Positions 1 through 6,188 are shown, numbered from the stretch's first letter. The stretch is 6,676 nucleotides of DNA from Mucilaginibacter sp. (GCA_019235595.1 JAFAKI010000167.1:1-6676); one strand, 5' to 3'. Program-made: numbers and translations. Notes: generated from the sequence alone by a model not told the origin.

Positions 1-1568
1 TCTTTAACTTTTTTTTTTGTGGTTTTTTTTAACCGCTCCCAGGTATCGGTACCCAGTTTGTTCATTTTAGGTACAGTCCCTTCCTTGCCACTATATTTCG
101 AGATACGGTTTAGCGAGTTGATGTTCACATAAAGCAAGTCGTTATCCGCATAGATCAGGCGGATCATCTCCTGCATTTTGCCGTTCACTTCTACCTTTTC
201 CAGGCCGGCATATTTGCCAATCCCATGGTCAATGTGTGTGACGAAATCACCTGGCTTCAGCTCACGTAATTCTTTTAGGGTGATGGCTTGGGTACGCTGG
301 TATCCCTTACGAAGTTTATATTTATAGTAGCGATCAAATACCTGGTGATCGGTATAGCAGGCCAACTTTTGTTCGCGGTCCACAAAACCTTCGCGTATCG
401 ATATATTAACCGGCGTAAACTTTACCGTTTTATCCAAATCCTCCAGTATGGCATAGAGGCGTTCAACTTGTCTTGCCGAATCGGTCAGGATAAAATTCTG
501 AATATGCTCGGCCTCGTTATTCTTGAAATTATGGATCAGCAGGCTGAAGTCCTTGTTAAAGGACGGCTGCGGGCGCATATCAAAATCAATCGCGTGACTG
601 TTTTGATAAAAGAACTGCTTGCCAAACTCCACCACCGGGAAATCGTGCAGTTGGTCAGCAATAAGTTTTTCATCCGTAAAGCCAAATTTCGGATCGATCC
701 AGTCAGGGTTTTTATCCTTTTCTTCGGACGATAGGGCTTTCCAAAGCTCAACAGCCTTTTTATAACCGCTTTTGATAATATCCAGCGTAAACTGCACATC
801 CTTTATCCATACCTGGGAACCTGTATCTACATATTCCAGCAACGAGATATTGTGCTCTGTCAGGAACTTGGATTGCACATTCGGAACAATGGTAATGGTT
901 TTTACCTGTTCGACGGATAACTGGCTCTCCACCTCAAATGTGCGTATGGACTCAATAAAATCGCCAAAAAACTCTACCCGGTAAGGCAGATCGTGCGAGA
1001 AAGAAAATATATCGACAATACCGCCGCGAATAGAGAATTGACCCGGTTCGTACACAAAATCAACCCGATCAAAATCGTACTCGATCAGGAACTCATTGAT
1101 AAAGTCGATACTGAGTTTATTATTTACAGCAATTTCAAGCGTATTCTTAGCAAGCGAGTCCCGGTCGATCACCTTTTCGGCCAGCGCCTCAGGGTAGGTA
1201 ACGATCAGTCTCCCAAATTCAGACGAATGATTCAACTCATTCAACACTTCGGCACGAGCTAATACATTACTGCTATCAGGTTGGGTAAATTCAAATGCTT
1301 TGCGGTAGGAAGATGGGAAAAGCAGAACATCTTTTCCGGTCAGGTTTTCCAGGTCGGCCTGGAAATAAGCGGCTTCCTCGCGGTCCGGCAGCACAAATAT
1401 CATATTTGGATGCTGCAAAAAATACAAAGCTACCGCCACCGCCGCATCTCCTGATCCGACCAAACCACGCAACTGAATCCGGGTATCCTTGCCAGCGTTC
1501 AGCGCTTTCGCCAACGCCTCAACCCGTTCATCAGTCTTATAAAGCTCTAAAATATCACGGATGTTCAA
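1..1568 (-). CDS. mfd: Transcription-repair coupling factor Mfd, N-terminal part (runs off the left edge)
   Basis: Mfd is a cytoplasmic DNA translocase that removes RNA polymerase stalled at lesions and recruits UvrA for nucleotide excision repair. About 522 codons are visible, roughly half of a family that is usually ~1100 residues. The N terminus reads MNIRDILELYKTDERV, followed by the UvrB-like region, including FVLPDREEAAYFQADLENL and FPSSYRKAFEFTQPD (near residues 60-100), VTYPEALAEKV, and EPGQFSIRGGIVDIF. The CarD-like RNA-polymerase-interacting domain begins near residue 433, with GDFVTHIDHGIGKYAGL from residue 440. The RecA-like helicase lobes lie beyond position 1. The start is TTG (minus strand, complement of 1566-1568): an in-frame TAA lies about ten codons upstream, no ATG lies between, and the next internal Met falls inside conserved sequence. 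Transcribed divergently from the membrane-protein genes. Two adenine runs near the edge (A8 and A10) encode lysines. Identity is near certain; the exact start is less so. Confidence 0.96.
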   Translation of the reverse strand, partial: MNIRDILELYKTDERVEALAKALNAGKDTRIQLRGLVGSGDAAVAVALYFLQHPNMIFVLPDREEAAYFQADLENLTGKDVLLFPSSYRKAFEFTQPDSSNVLARAEVLNELNHSSEFGRLIVTYPEALAEKVIDRDSLAKNTLEIAVNNKLSIDFINEFLIEYDFDRVDFVYEPGQFSIRGGIVDIFSFSHDLPYRVEFFGDFIESIRTFEVESQLSVEQVKTITIVPNVQSKFLTEHNISLLEYVDTGSQVWIKDVQFTLDIIKSGYKKAVELWKALSSEEKDKNPDWIDPKFGFTDEKLIADQLHDFPVVEFGKQFFYQNSHAIDFDMRPQPSFNKDFSLLIHNFKNNEAEHIQNFILTDSARQVERLYAILEDLDKTVKFTPVNISIREGFVDREQKLACYTDHQVFDRYYKYKLRKGYQRTQAITLKELRELKPGDFVTHIDHGIGKYAGLEKVEVNGKMQEMIRLIYADNDLLYVNINSLNRISKYSGKEGTVPKMNKLGTDTWERLKKTTKKKVK

Positions 1569-1575
1569 ACTGGCG

Positions 1576-1583
1576 CAAATATA
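1576..1583 (-). promoter_or_regulatory. Candidate Bacteroidota -7 box for mfd
   Basis: Read on the minus strand this is TATATTTG, an exact match to the Bacteroidota -7 consensus TAnnTTTG. I see no TTG at the usual -33 distance. If it is used, transcription would begin about 5-8 bases downstream, almost at the TTG start codon at 1568, giving a very short or absent leader. The motif match is seen; its use is inferred. Confidence 0.45.
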
Positions 1584-1680
1584 GCAAAAAGGTATTTTTT
1601 ACGGGACATATCCCTTCTTTTGTGTTGAAAACAAGTGCCTGCTAAAAACAATTGACACGAAAATTACTTTTTTAAGTAAA

Positions 1681-1711
1681 TTGACAATACTTTAAATATC
1701 CCGTATATTTA
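1681..1711 (+). promoter_or_regulatory. Candidate promoter for the DUF4199/DUF2752 pair
   Basis: TTG at 1681-1683 is followed after 20 bases by TATATTTA at 1704-1711. This matches the Bacteroidota TTG-N(19-23)-TAnnTTTG layout with one mismatch (final A for G). It would give a leader of about 75-80 bases before the ATG at 1795. The region is very AT-rich, so a chance match is possible. Confidence 0.4.
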
Positions 1712-1794
1712 TATAACCGTTTAATCACCTAATCAACGCACCGCTTTAATTATGATGTTACAGCTGATGCCATGACCTTTAAAATACAACAATT

Positions 1795-2208
1795 ATGAAA
1801 AATGCTTTGGTACCCGGATTAGTTATTGGATTATTGAGTGGAGTGTGGTTATTTATTATGCTTAGTATGGGTCTCACTTTCTCGAATGACAAGATAAACC
1901 CAATCGAGTTTGTTTCTGTGCTTATTCCGATTGTTGGTTTGTACATTGGTGTAAAGCGGCACCGGGATAATGACCTGGACGGAAGAATGAATTTCCTGGA
2001 AGGGCTGGTACAGGCTTTTAAAATATTGATAGTGGCCGGTATTTTCGTCGTTTTTATAGGTATCGTTTATATCAACTGGATCTCTACATCTGAAAAAGCC
2101 AACTGGAGCGATTTCTCCGGACGTATTTTCGCAGCGCTGCTTATCGGTGTTCTATCTTCACTTGCCGTAACCTTGTTATTAATTAGCAAAGTTAAAAAAG
2201 TTGCTTAG
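1795..2208 (+). CDS. DUF4199-like four-helix membrane protein
   Basis: A 137-residue inner-membrane protein of unknown function. Four hydrophobic segments are visible at about residues 4-27, 37-54, 73-93 and 108-132. The loop after segment 2 reads YIGVKRHRDNDLDGRMNFLEG and leads into QAFKILIVAGIF. This charged loop, a G-[IV]-[KR]-x-[YH]-R-D pattern followed by 'xFxxAFKxG'-like residues, resembles DUF4199 proteins, which are common in Bacteroidota. The ATG start is the first in frame and is followed directly by the first membrane segment; the leader is A-rich with no Shine-Dalgarno site. Its last eight bases overlap the TTG start of the DUF2752 gene, so the two are probably translated from one message. 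No enzymatic motif is seen. The family call is from recognition and is moderately sure; that it is a small membrane protein is firm. Confidence 0.75.
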   Translation: MKNALVPGLVIGLLSGVWLFIMLSMGLTFSNDKINPIEFVSVLIPIVGLYIGVKRHRDNDLDGRMNFLEGLVQAFKILIVAGIFVVFIGIVYINWISTSEKANWSDFSGRIFAALLIGVLSSLAVTLLLISKVKKVA

Positions 2209-2509
2209 ACGCCTTTTTACGAAATATTTCGAGCTGGTGTTTTGGATCACTGCTCTTACCGCACTGGCATTTACTGATCCTTCCGGACCGGCACATTTCA
2301 GTTTGTGCCCATTCAAAGCATTGGGCTTCAAGTGGTGCCCGGGTTGTGGTTTGGGGCATTCCATATCATGGCTGTTCCGGGGCAATATTGGCAAATCCTG
2401 GCATGCGCATTGGTTCGGGATACCTGCCTTGTGTATAATATTTTACCGGATATATTTATTATTCGACCAAAGGATTATTCATTATAAATCGTACCCAATA
2501 TACCGATAA
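2201..2509 (+). CDS. DUF2752 domain membrane protein (CPGCG motif)
   Basis: A 102-residue membrane protein of unknown function. The hallmark is C36-P followed by W45-C46-P-G-C49-G-L-G-H, the CPxCG signature of DUF2752. Next comes a short amphipathic stretch with H68-A-H70-W-F-G-I-P, where the cysteines and histidines could bind metal or undergo thiol chemistry (inference only). Hydrophobic segments lie at about residues 10-25 and 72-90. The start must be the TTG at 2201: an in-frame TAA lies at 2180-2182, no ATG or GTG lies between, and there is no internal Met before the signature. This start overlaps the DUF4199-like gene by eight bases (TTGCTTAG), suggesting translational coupling. In Bacteroidota, as I recall, DUF2752 genes often sit beside TM2-domain genes, as here. 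Confidence 0.85.
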   Translation: MLRRLFTKYFELVFWITALTALAFTDPSGPAHFSLCPFKALGFKWCPGCGLGHSISWLFRGNIGKSWHAHWFGIPALCIIFYRIYLLFDQRIIHYKSYPIYR

Positions 2510-2549
2510 GAAACCGCTATTTACCGACAGCGCTGCTCTGCCTGCCAGT

Positions 2550-2586
2550 TTTGTGTTTCAATTTTTTTAGTTCTATCTTAGTTTTG
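2550..2586 (+). promoter_or_regulatory. Candidate promoter for the TM2-domain gene
   Basis: TAGTTTTG at 2579-2586 fits TAnnTTTG exactly and lies 22 bases before the ATG at 2609. The nearest upstream TTTG is at 2550-2553, with a 25-base gap that is slightly long for a -33 element. If used, the leader would be about 15 bases, and the TM2 gene would be separable from the DUF2752 gene. Confidence 0.4.
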
Positions 2587-2608
2587 ATTCAACTTAAAAA
2601 CAATCACC

Positions 2609-2974
2609 ATGGACACGTTTCAAAATAATCCATATATGGGTTTACCGGGCATCACTCCCGAAGAGTTGGCTTTTTTGCAGCAGGCAACTGCTGAACTGAC
2701 AGAAAATCAGCAAAAATATTTTTACATGAATTACACCAGCAAGAGGAAAAGCCCACAAGACATGTTGATCTTTTGCATTGTTGGACTCTGCCTGGTTCCT
2801 GGTTTACAACGGTTCATGACAGGCCAGGTGGGCATGGGTATCTTATACTTATTTACAGCAGGGTTGTGCTTAGTAGGCTCAATAATAGACTTGGTTAATC
2901 ATAAGGATCTTGCAATGGAATACAATAAGAAAATGGCATTTGAAAGTCACCAGCTATCTAAAATGACCAACTAA
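2609..2974 (+). CDS. TM2-domain membrane protein
   Basis: A 121-residue protein. Residues 1-50 are a soluble, Gln/Glu-rich segment without a signal peptide. Two membrane helices follow at about 51-67 and 76-96. The signature VPGLQRFMTGQVGMGILYLFTAG, then IIDL, matches the TM2 domain pattern (G-x-x-[RH]-F-x-x-G-x-x-x-x-G-x-[LI]-x-[LY]-x-T, ending in an ID/D-L motif), with a Q where many members have H. A basic cluster, SKRKS, precedes helix 1, as expected for a cytoplasmic side. TM2 proteins have no single agreed biochemical role in bacteria. The ATG start follows an A-rich leader (aaaaacaatcacc). The DUF2905 gene begins four bases after its stop, so the two are almost certainly co-transcribed. 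Confidence 0.85.
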   Translation: MDTFQNNPYMGLPGITPEELAFLQQATAELTENQQKYFYMNYTSKRKSPQDMLIFCIVGLCLVPGLQRFMTGQVGMGILYLFTAGLCLVGSIIDLVNHKDLAMEYNKKMAFESHQLSKMTN

Positions 2975-2978
2975 TCCA

Positions 2979-3203
2979 ATGGACAACCAATTGGGTAAAT
3001 ACCTGATACTGATAGGCGCAGCCGTATTGGTATTGGGTATTTTTATTTATTTCTTTGGCGGAAGCCTTAAATGGTTTGGGCACCTGCCCGGCGACATTCG
3101 TATTGAACGGGACAATTTTCGATTTTATTTCCCGATCACTACACTGATTCTGATCAACATCGTTATATATTTGATTGTCAAAATCGTCCAATGGCTCCGT
3201 TGA
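2979..3203 (+). CDS. DUF2905 family small membrane protein
   Basis: A 74-residue protein with two membrane helices at about residues 8-27 and 53-72. Between them is the family signature LPGDIRIERDNFRFYFP (residues 36-52), close to the LPGDI-x-I-x-x-x-N-x-x-x-x-F-P core that defines DUF2905. The length is normal for the family, which has no known function. It begins four bases after the TM2 gene. The carbon-nitrogen hydrolase starts 20 bases after its stop (or overlaps it by 13 bases if an earlier ATG is used), so all three probably share a message. The family call is strong because the signature is nearly complete. Confidence 0.9.
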   Translation: MDNQLGKYLILIGAAVLVLGIFIYFFGGSLKWFGHLPGDIRIERDNFRFYFPITTLILINIVIYLIVKIVQWLR

Positions 3204-3223
3204 GGAACCCAACCATCGATCAA

Positions 3224-4168
3224 ATGAAAAACATAAAAATCGCTACCGCCCAGTTCGAGAACCGGAGCGGGGATAAGGTTTATAACCTGTCTGTAATCCG
3301 TCAGCTTACAGCACAAGCTTCAAATAAGGGTGCTGATGTAATAGCTTTTCACGAATGCTCCATTACCGGGTATAGTTTCGCCAGGCATCTTTCAAAAGAA
3401 CAGATGCTTGATGTTGCTGAGTTTGTACCCGACGGACCAAGCGTAAGGCAACTGATAACCATAGCCAAAGAATTTGATATGGTGATCCTGGCGGGACTTT
3501 TTGAAAAAGACGCAGATGACAAACTTTATAAAACTCAGGTATGCGTCGATAAAAATGGGCTGATCGCAAAATATCATAAACTGCATCCGTTCATCAACCC
3601 ACACCTTACTCCTGGAGATCAATATGTAATTTTCGATTTATTTGGTTGGAAATGCAGTATCCTGATCTGTTATGATAACAATATTATCGAAAATGTCAGA
3701 GCGGTAAAACTGCTTGGGGCCGATATCATATTTATGCCGCATGTTACCATGTGCACGCCATCCACCCGGCCGGGAGCAGGTTTTGTCGACCCGAAATTAT
3801 GGGAGAACCGCGAAGCAGATCCAACAACACTACGTCAGGAATTTGACGGATTAAAGGGCCGTGCCTGGCTGATGAAATGGCTGCCTGCCCGGGCTTATGA
3901 CAACGCCATTTATGCTATATTCTCAAACCCGATCGGCATGGATAACGACCAGCTAAAAAACGGCTGTTCAATGATCATTGACCCTTTTGGCGATGTGATT
4001 GCCGAATGCCGCAGTTTTGATAATGAGATCGCAATAGCCACCATTACACCTGATAAGTTAACAGATGCCGGTGGTTACCGCTACATTAAGGCCCGCAGGC
4101 CTGATCTGTATGGTGATATTATCGCACAGCCACATGAATCGGAACAGAAAGTGGTTTGGATGAAATAA
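3224..4168 (+). CDS. Nitrilase-superfamily carbon-nitrogen hydrolase
   Basis: A predicted cytoplasmic C-N hydrolase of 314 residues from this start, with no signal peptide. Nitrilase-superfamily members hydrolyse amide or carbamoyl C-N bonds using a Glu-Lys-Cys triad. Visible are Glu44 in AFHECSITGY, Lys119 in KYHKLHPF, and nucleophile Cys149 in ILICYDNNIIENVR. These are followed by LLGADIIFMPHVT, and later by RAYDNAIYAIFSNPIG and SMIIDPFGDVIAE, typical of the fold. The second glutamate usually found six residues before the PGD of 'TPGD' appears to be Ile124 here. An insertion (CTPSTRPGAGFVDPKLWENRE and DGLKGRAWLMKW) resembles a nitrilase subgroup I associate with Bacteroidota; I cannot name the substrate. 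An ATG at 3191, in the same frame, would add 11 residues and overlap DUF2905. I prefer 3224 because MKNIKIATAQ begins directly at the first core strand. GAGGAA at 3202-3207 lies too far from it for an ordinary Shine-Dalgarno site. Confidence 0.88.
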   Translation: MKNIKIATAQFENRSGDKVYNLSVIRQLTAQASNKGADVIAFHECSITGYSFARHLSKEQMLDVAEFVPDGPSVRQLITIAKEFDMVILAGLFEKDADDKLYKTQVCVDKNGLIAKYHKLHPFINPHLTPGDQYVIFDLFGWKCSILICYDNNIIENVRAVKLLGADIIFMPHVTMCTPSTRPGAGFVDPKLWENREADPTTLRQEFDGLKGRAWLMKWLPARAYDNAIYAIFSNPIGMDNDQLKNGCSMIIDPFGDVIAECRSFDNEIAIATITPDKLTDAGGYRYIKARRPDLYGDIIAQPHESEQKVVWMK

Positions 4169-4174
4169 AGTATT

Positions 4175-4264
4175 CACTAATTTCACGAATTGAATTGAGC
4201 ACGAATTACACGAATTTTATTAGTCCATAATTAGTGAAATTCGTTCCTATTCGTGTAATTAGTG
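4175..4264. repeat. Intergenic imperfect palindrome (CACGAATT-rich)
   Basis: Positions 4175-4190 pair with 4249-4264 over 16 bases with one mismatch. Inside, 4202-4215 pairs with 4230-4243 (12 of 14). The two stems are separated by an asymmetric internal loop (4191-4201 against 4244-4248), with a terminal loop at 4216-4229. CACGAATT occurs three times in the left half (4184-4191, 4200-4207, 4209-4216). The element fills the gap between the hydrolase stop (4168) and the nif3 start (4274). It resembles dispersed intergenic repeats of Sphingobacteriaceae as I recall them. It has no T-tract, so it is not a standard intrinsic terminator, but the RNA could fold and affect mRNA ends. Confidence 0.8.
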
Positions 4265-4273
4265 TTTATTATT

Positions 4274-5371
4274 ATGAAACTGTCCATCCTTACCTCTTAC
4301 CTCGAAAGCCTTGCTCCGTTGGCTTACCAGGAAGATTATGATAATTCGGGTTTAATTGTCGGCCATCCAGACCAGGAGGTGTCGCAGGCGCTGATCTCGC
4401 TGGATTGTACCGAGGCCATCGTGGATGAAGCCATCGCCAAAGGTTGCCAGGTCATCATCTCGCATCATCCCATCGTTTTCCGCGGATTGAAAAAGTTGAA
4501 CGGCAAAACTTATGTGGAGCGCGTGGTGGAGAAAGCCATTCGCAACAACATTGCCATTTATGCTATCCACACCAACCTGGATAATGTGATGAATGGTGTG
4601 AATGAACGCATTTGTGAAACTTTAGGATTGAAAAACCTACGGATACTATCCCCAAAAAATGGCCTTCTCAAAAAACTGGTGACCTATGTTCCGGCTGATA
4701 AGGCGGAGCAGGTTCGTAACGCCTTATTCCATGCCGGAGCGGGTAATATCGGCAACTATAGCGAATGCAGCTTTAATGCTGAAGGGATAGGCACCTTCAA
4801 AGGAGGGGAGGATACTAACCCTTATGTTGGCGAACCGGGCATCCGCCATCATGAAAATGAAGTGCGGATAGAAACGGTTTATCCGGCCAATTTGGAAAGC
4901 AAATTGCTGATGGCTTTGTTTTTGGCACATCCTTATGAAGAGGTAGCTTATGATCTTTATGAACTGACGAATCAGTTTCCTGAAGTAGGGTCAGGTATGA
5001 TCGGGGAATTGGATGAGCCTTTGGATGAGGAAGAGTTTTTGTTCGAACTAAAAGAAAAAATGCATGCGCACATGATACGGCATACTACGCTCACCGGGAA
5101 AAACGTTAAAAAAGTGGCAGTTTGTGGTGGCGCCGGTAGCTTTTTGCTGAAACATGCCATAGCCGCCGGGGCAGATTTTTTTGTAACCGCAGACTTTAAA
5201 TATCACGAGTTTTTTGATGCCGAAGGAAAGCTGGTAATTGCCGATATCGGACATTTTGAGAGTGAGCAATTTACGCAACAATTATTGTATGAAATAATTA
5301 GAAAAAAATTTGCTAACTTTGCCGTCCGTTTAACAGAAATTAATACAAACCCCGTCAAATATTTTATTTAA
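4274..5371 (+). CDS. Nif3-like dinuclear metal center protein
   Basis: A 365-residue member of the NIF3/YbgI (DUF34) family: soluble toroidal hexamers with a two-metal site in each subunit; the reaction is not settled. The N-terminal half shows YQEDYDNSGLIVG, LDCTEAIVDEAIAKG, and metal ligands His64-His65 in IISHHPIVF and Asp103 in HTNLD. The C-terminal half supplies His327 and Glu331 in GHFESEQ. Between them, at about residues 126-230, is the ferredoxin-like (PII/CutA-like) insertion found in the longer ~370-residue family members (LVTYVPADKAEQVRNALFHAGAG, then HPYEEVAYDLYEL). The start is the ATG at 4274, giving MKLSILTSYLESLAPLAYQ; an in-frame GTG at 4262 lies in the repeat and adds four residues without support. 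Its TAA overlaps the next ATG by one base (TAATG). No obvious TAnnTTTG box precedes it, so its promoter is unclear. Confidence 0.95.
   Translation: MKLSILTSYLESLAPLAYQEDYDNSGLIVGHPDQEVSQALISLDCTEAIVDEAIAKGCQVIISHHPIVFRGLKKLNGKTYVERVVEKAIRNNIAIYAIHTNLDNVMNGVNERICETLGLKNLRILSPKNGLLKKLVTYVPADKAEQVRNALFHAGAGNIGNYSECSFNAEGIGTFKGGEDTNPYVGEPGIRHHENEVRIETVYPANLESKLLMALFLAHPYEEVAYDLYELTNQFPEVGSGMIGELDEPLDEEEFLFELKEKMHAHMIRHTTLTGKNVKKVAVCGGAGSFLLKHAIAAGADFFVTADFKYHEFFDAEGKLVIADIGHFESEQFTQQLLYEIIRKKFANFAVRLTEINTNPVKYFI
5314..5321 (+). promoter_or_regulatory. Candidate internal -7 box for the zinc-ribbon gene
   Basis: TAACTTTG is an exact TAnnTTTG match inside the last 20 codons of nif3, about 50 bases before the next ATG. 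The nearest upstream TTG (5285-5287) is 26 bases away, which is long. If used, the zinc-ribbon gene would have its own transcript with a leader of roughly 43 bases. It lies in coding sequence, so a chance match cannot be excluded. Confidence 0.4.
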
Positions 5372-6114
5372 TGGAACAAACCGTAGAACAAAAGCTGAAA
5401 GCTTTATACGAACTACAAACCATCCACACCAAGATTGATAAGATACGCCAGGTAAGAGGTGAACTGCCTATGGAAGTTGCCGACCTGGAAGATGATGTTG
5501 AAGGATTGGAAACCCGTATTCAGAAAATAAAAAACGAGCTGGACGATCTGGAAGATGATATTGTAACCCGCAAAAACCTGATCAAAGAAGCTCAGAACAA
5601 TATCAAAAAATACGAAGGACAGCTTAACGAAGTAAAAAACAATCGTGAGTATGAAGCTATCTCTAAAGAGATCGAAATTCAAGGCTTAGACATACAGGTG
5701 AGCGAGAAAAAGATCAAGGAATTTGGTTACGAGATCACTACCAAAACCCAGATCTACGAAAAAGCATTAGCTGATTTGGAAGGCCGTCGTGCTGACCTGG
5801 ATGCTAAAAAAGCAGAATTAGGCACCATTACTGCTGAAACTGAAAAAGAAGAAAACGAATTGAACGCCGAAGCCGCTAAAGCTTCAACAAATATCGAAGA
5901 GCGTTTACTGATTGCTTACAACCGTCTTCGCGGCAACGCTAAGAATGGTTTGGCTGTAGTAACCATTCAGCGCGATTCATGTTCAGGATGCTTTAACCAG
6001 ATCCCGCCTCAACGCCAATCGGACATCCGCCAACGCAAAAAGATCATTGTTTGCGAACACTGCGGCCGTATTTTGGTTGACGAGCAAATGGCACTGGAAG
6101 CAGAAACTGCCTAA
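5371..6114 (+). CDS. DUF164 coiled-coil protein with C-terminal C4 zinc ribbon
   Basis: A 247-residue cytoplasmic protein. Residues ~5-190 are a long charged helical hairpin with heptad-like Leu/Ile spacing (for example VADLEDDVEGLETRIQKIKNEL). The C-terminal zinc ribbon has Cys204-x2-Cys207 (CSGC) and Cys228-x2-Cys231 (CEHC), four clear zinc ligands, with IPPQRQSDIRQRKKI between. This is the DUF164 / zf-RING_7 architecture. Known relatives include Helicobacter FlgZ (HP0958) and the chlamydial sigma-54-interacting protein CT398/CdsZ, but the general bacterial role is not settled, and there is no flagellar or secretion context here. It starts one base inside the nif3 stop (TAATG), so the two are likely translationally coupled. 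The nif3-DUF164 pairing recurs in distant bacteria (as I recall, also mycobacteria), which suggests a shared function. A terminator follows its stop by 23 bases. Confidence 0.93.
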   Translation: MEQTVEQKLKALYELQTIHTKIDKIRQVRGELPMEVADLEDDVEGLETRIQKIKNELDDLEDDIVTRKNLIKEAQNNIKKYEGQLNEVKNNREYEAISKEIEIQGLDIQVSEKKIKEFGYEITTKTQIYEKALADLEGRRADLDAKKAELGTITAETEKEENELNAEAAKASTNIEERLLIAYNRLRGNAKNGLAVVTIQRDSCSGCFNQIPPQRQSDIRQRKKIIVCEHCGRILVDEQMALEAETA

Positions 6115-6137
6115 TTGCAATACGATATATTAATGAG

Positions 6138-6163
6138 AAAAGCGCCTTAAGGGCGCTTTTTTT
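6138..6163 (+). terminator. Rho-independent terminator after the nif3-zinc ribbon pair
   Basis: AAAAGCGCC (6138-6146) pairs with GGCGCTTTT (6152-6160) around a five-base loop TTAAG, and T's continue to 6163. It is a perfect GC-centred nine-base stem with a T-tract, 23 bases after the zinc-ribbon stop. Because the arm is flanked by A's on the left, it could also work on the minus strand, but no minus-strand gene lies nearby. Confidence 0.92.
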
Positions 6164-6188
6164 GTTTCTGTTGATTAAAGATGATTGG

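Noticed and set aside
1603..1614. Short inverted repeat GGGA-CATA-TCCC as an operator between mfd and the membrane genes
   Set aside because: Four-base arms are expected by chance, and the element does not overlap either candidate promoter core.
288..1645. Plus-strand open frames opposite mfd (about 288-734, 772-984, 993-1262, 1295-1645)
   Set aside because: They lie antisense to a continuous, well-recognised Mfd reading frame. Their products resemble no family I know and show the low-complexity look of shadow frames.
2179..2394. Minus-strand open frame across the DUF2752 gene
   Set aside because: It is antisense to the recognised CPGCG protein, has no family resemblance and no plausible promoter.
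3191..3223. Upstream ATG at 3191 as start of the hydrolase
   Set aside because: It would add MAPLRNPTIDQ before the first core strand and overlap DUF2905 by 13 bases. Family proteins usually begin right at the MKxIKIAxxQ strand, so 3224 is preferred, though not proven.
4175..4264. CRISPR array or tRNA in the repeat-rich gap
   Set aside because: The repeats are short, in both orientations and without regular spacers, and no cloverleaf can be drawn. A palindromic intergenic element explains the pattern.
4262..4273. GTG at 4262 as start of nif3
   Set aside because: The GTG belongs to the palindromic repeat and adds only MFII. The ATG at 4274 begins the family-typical MKLSxLxxYLE N terminus.
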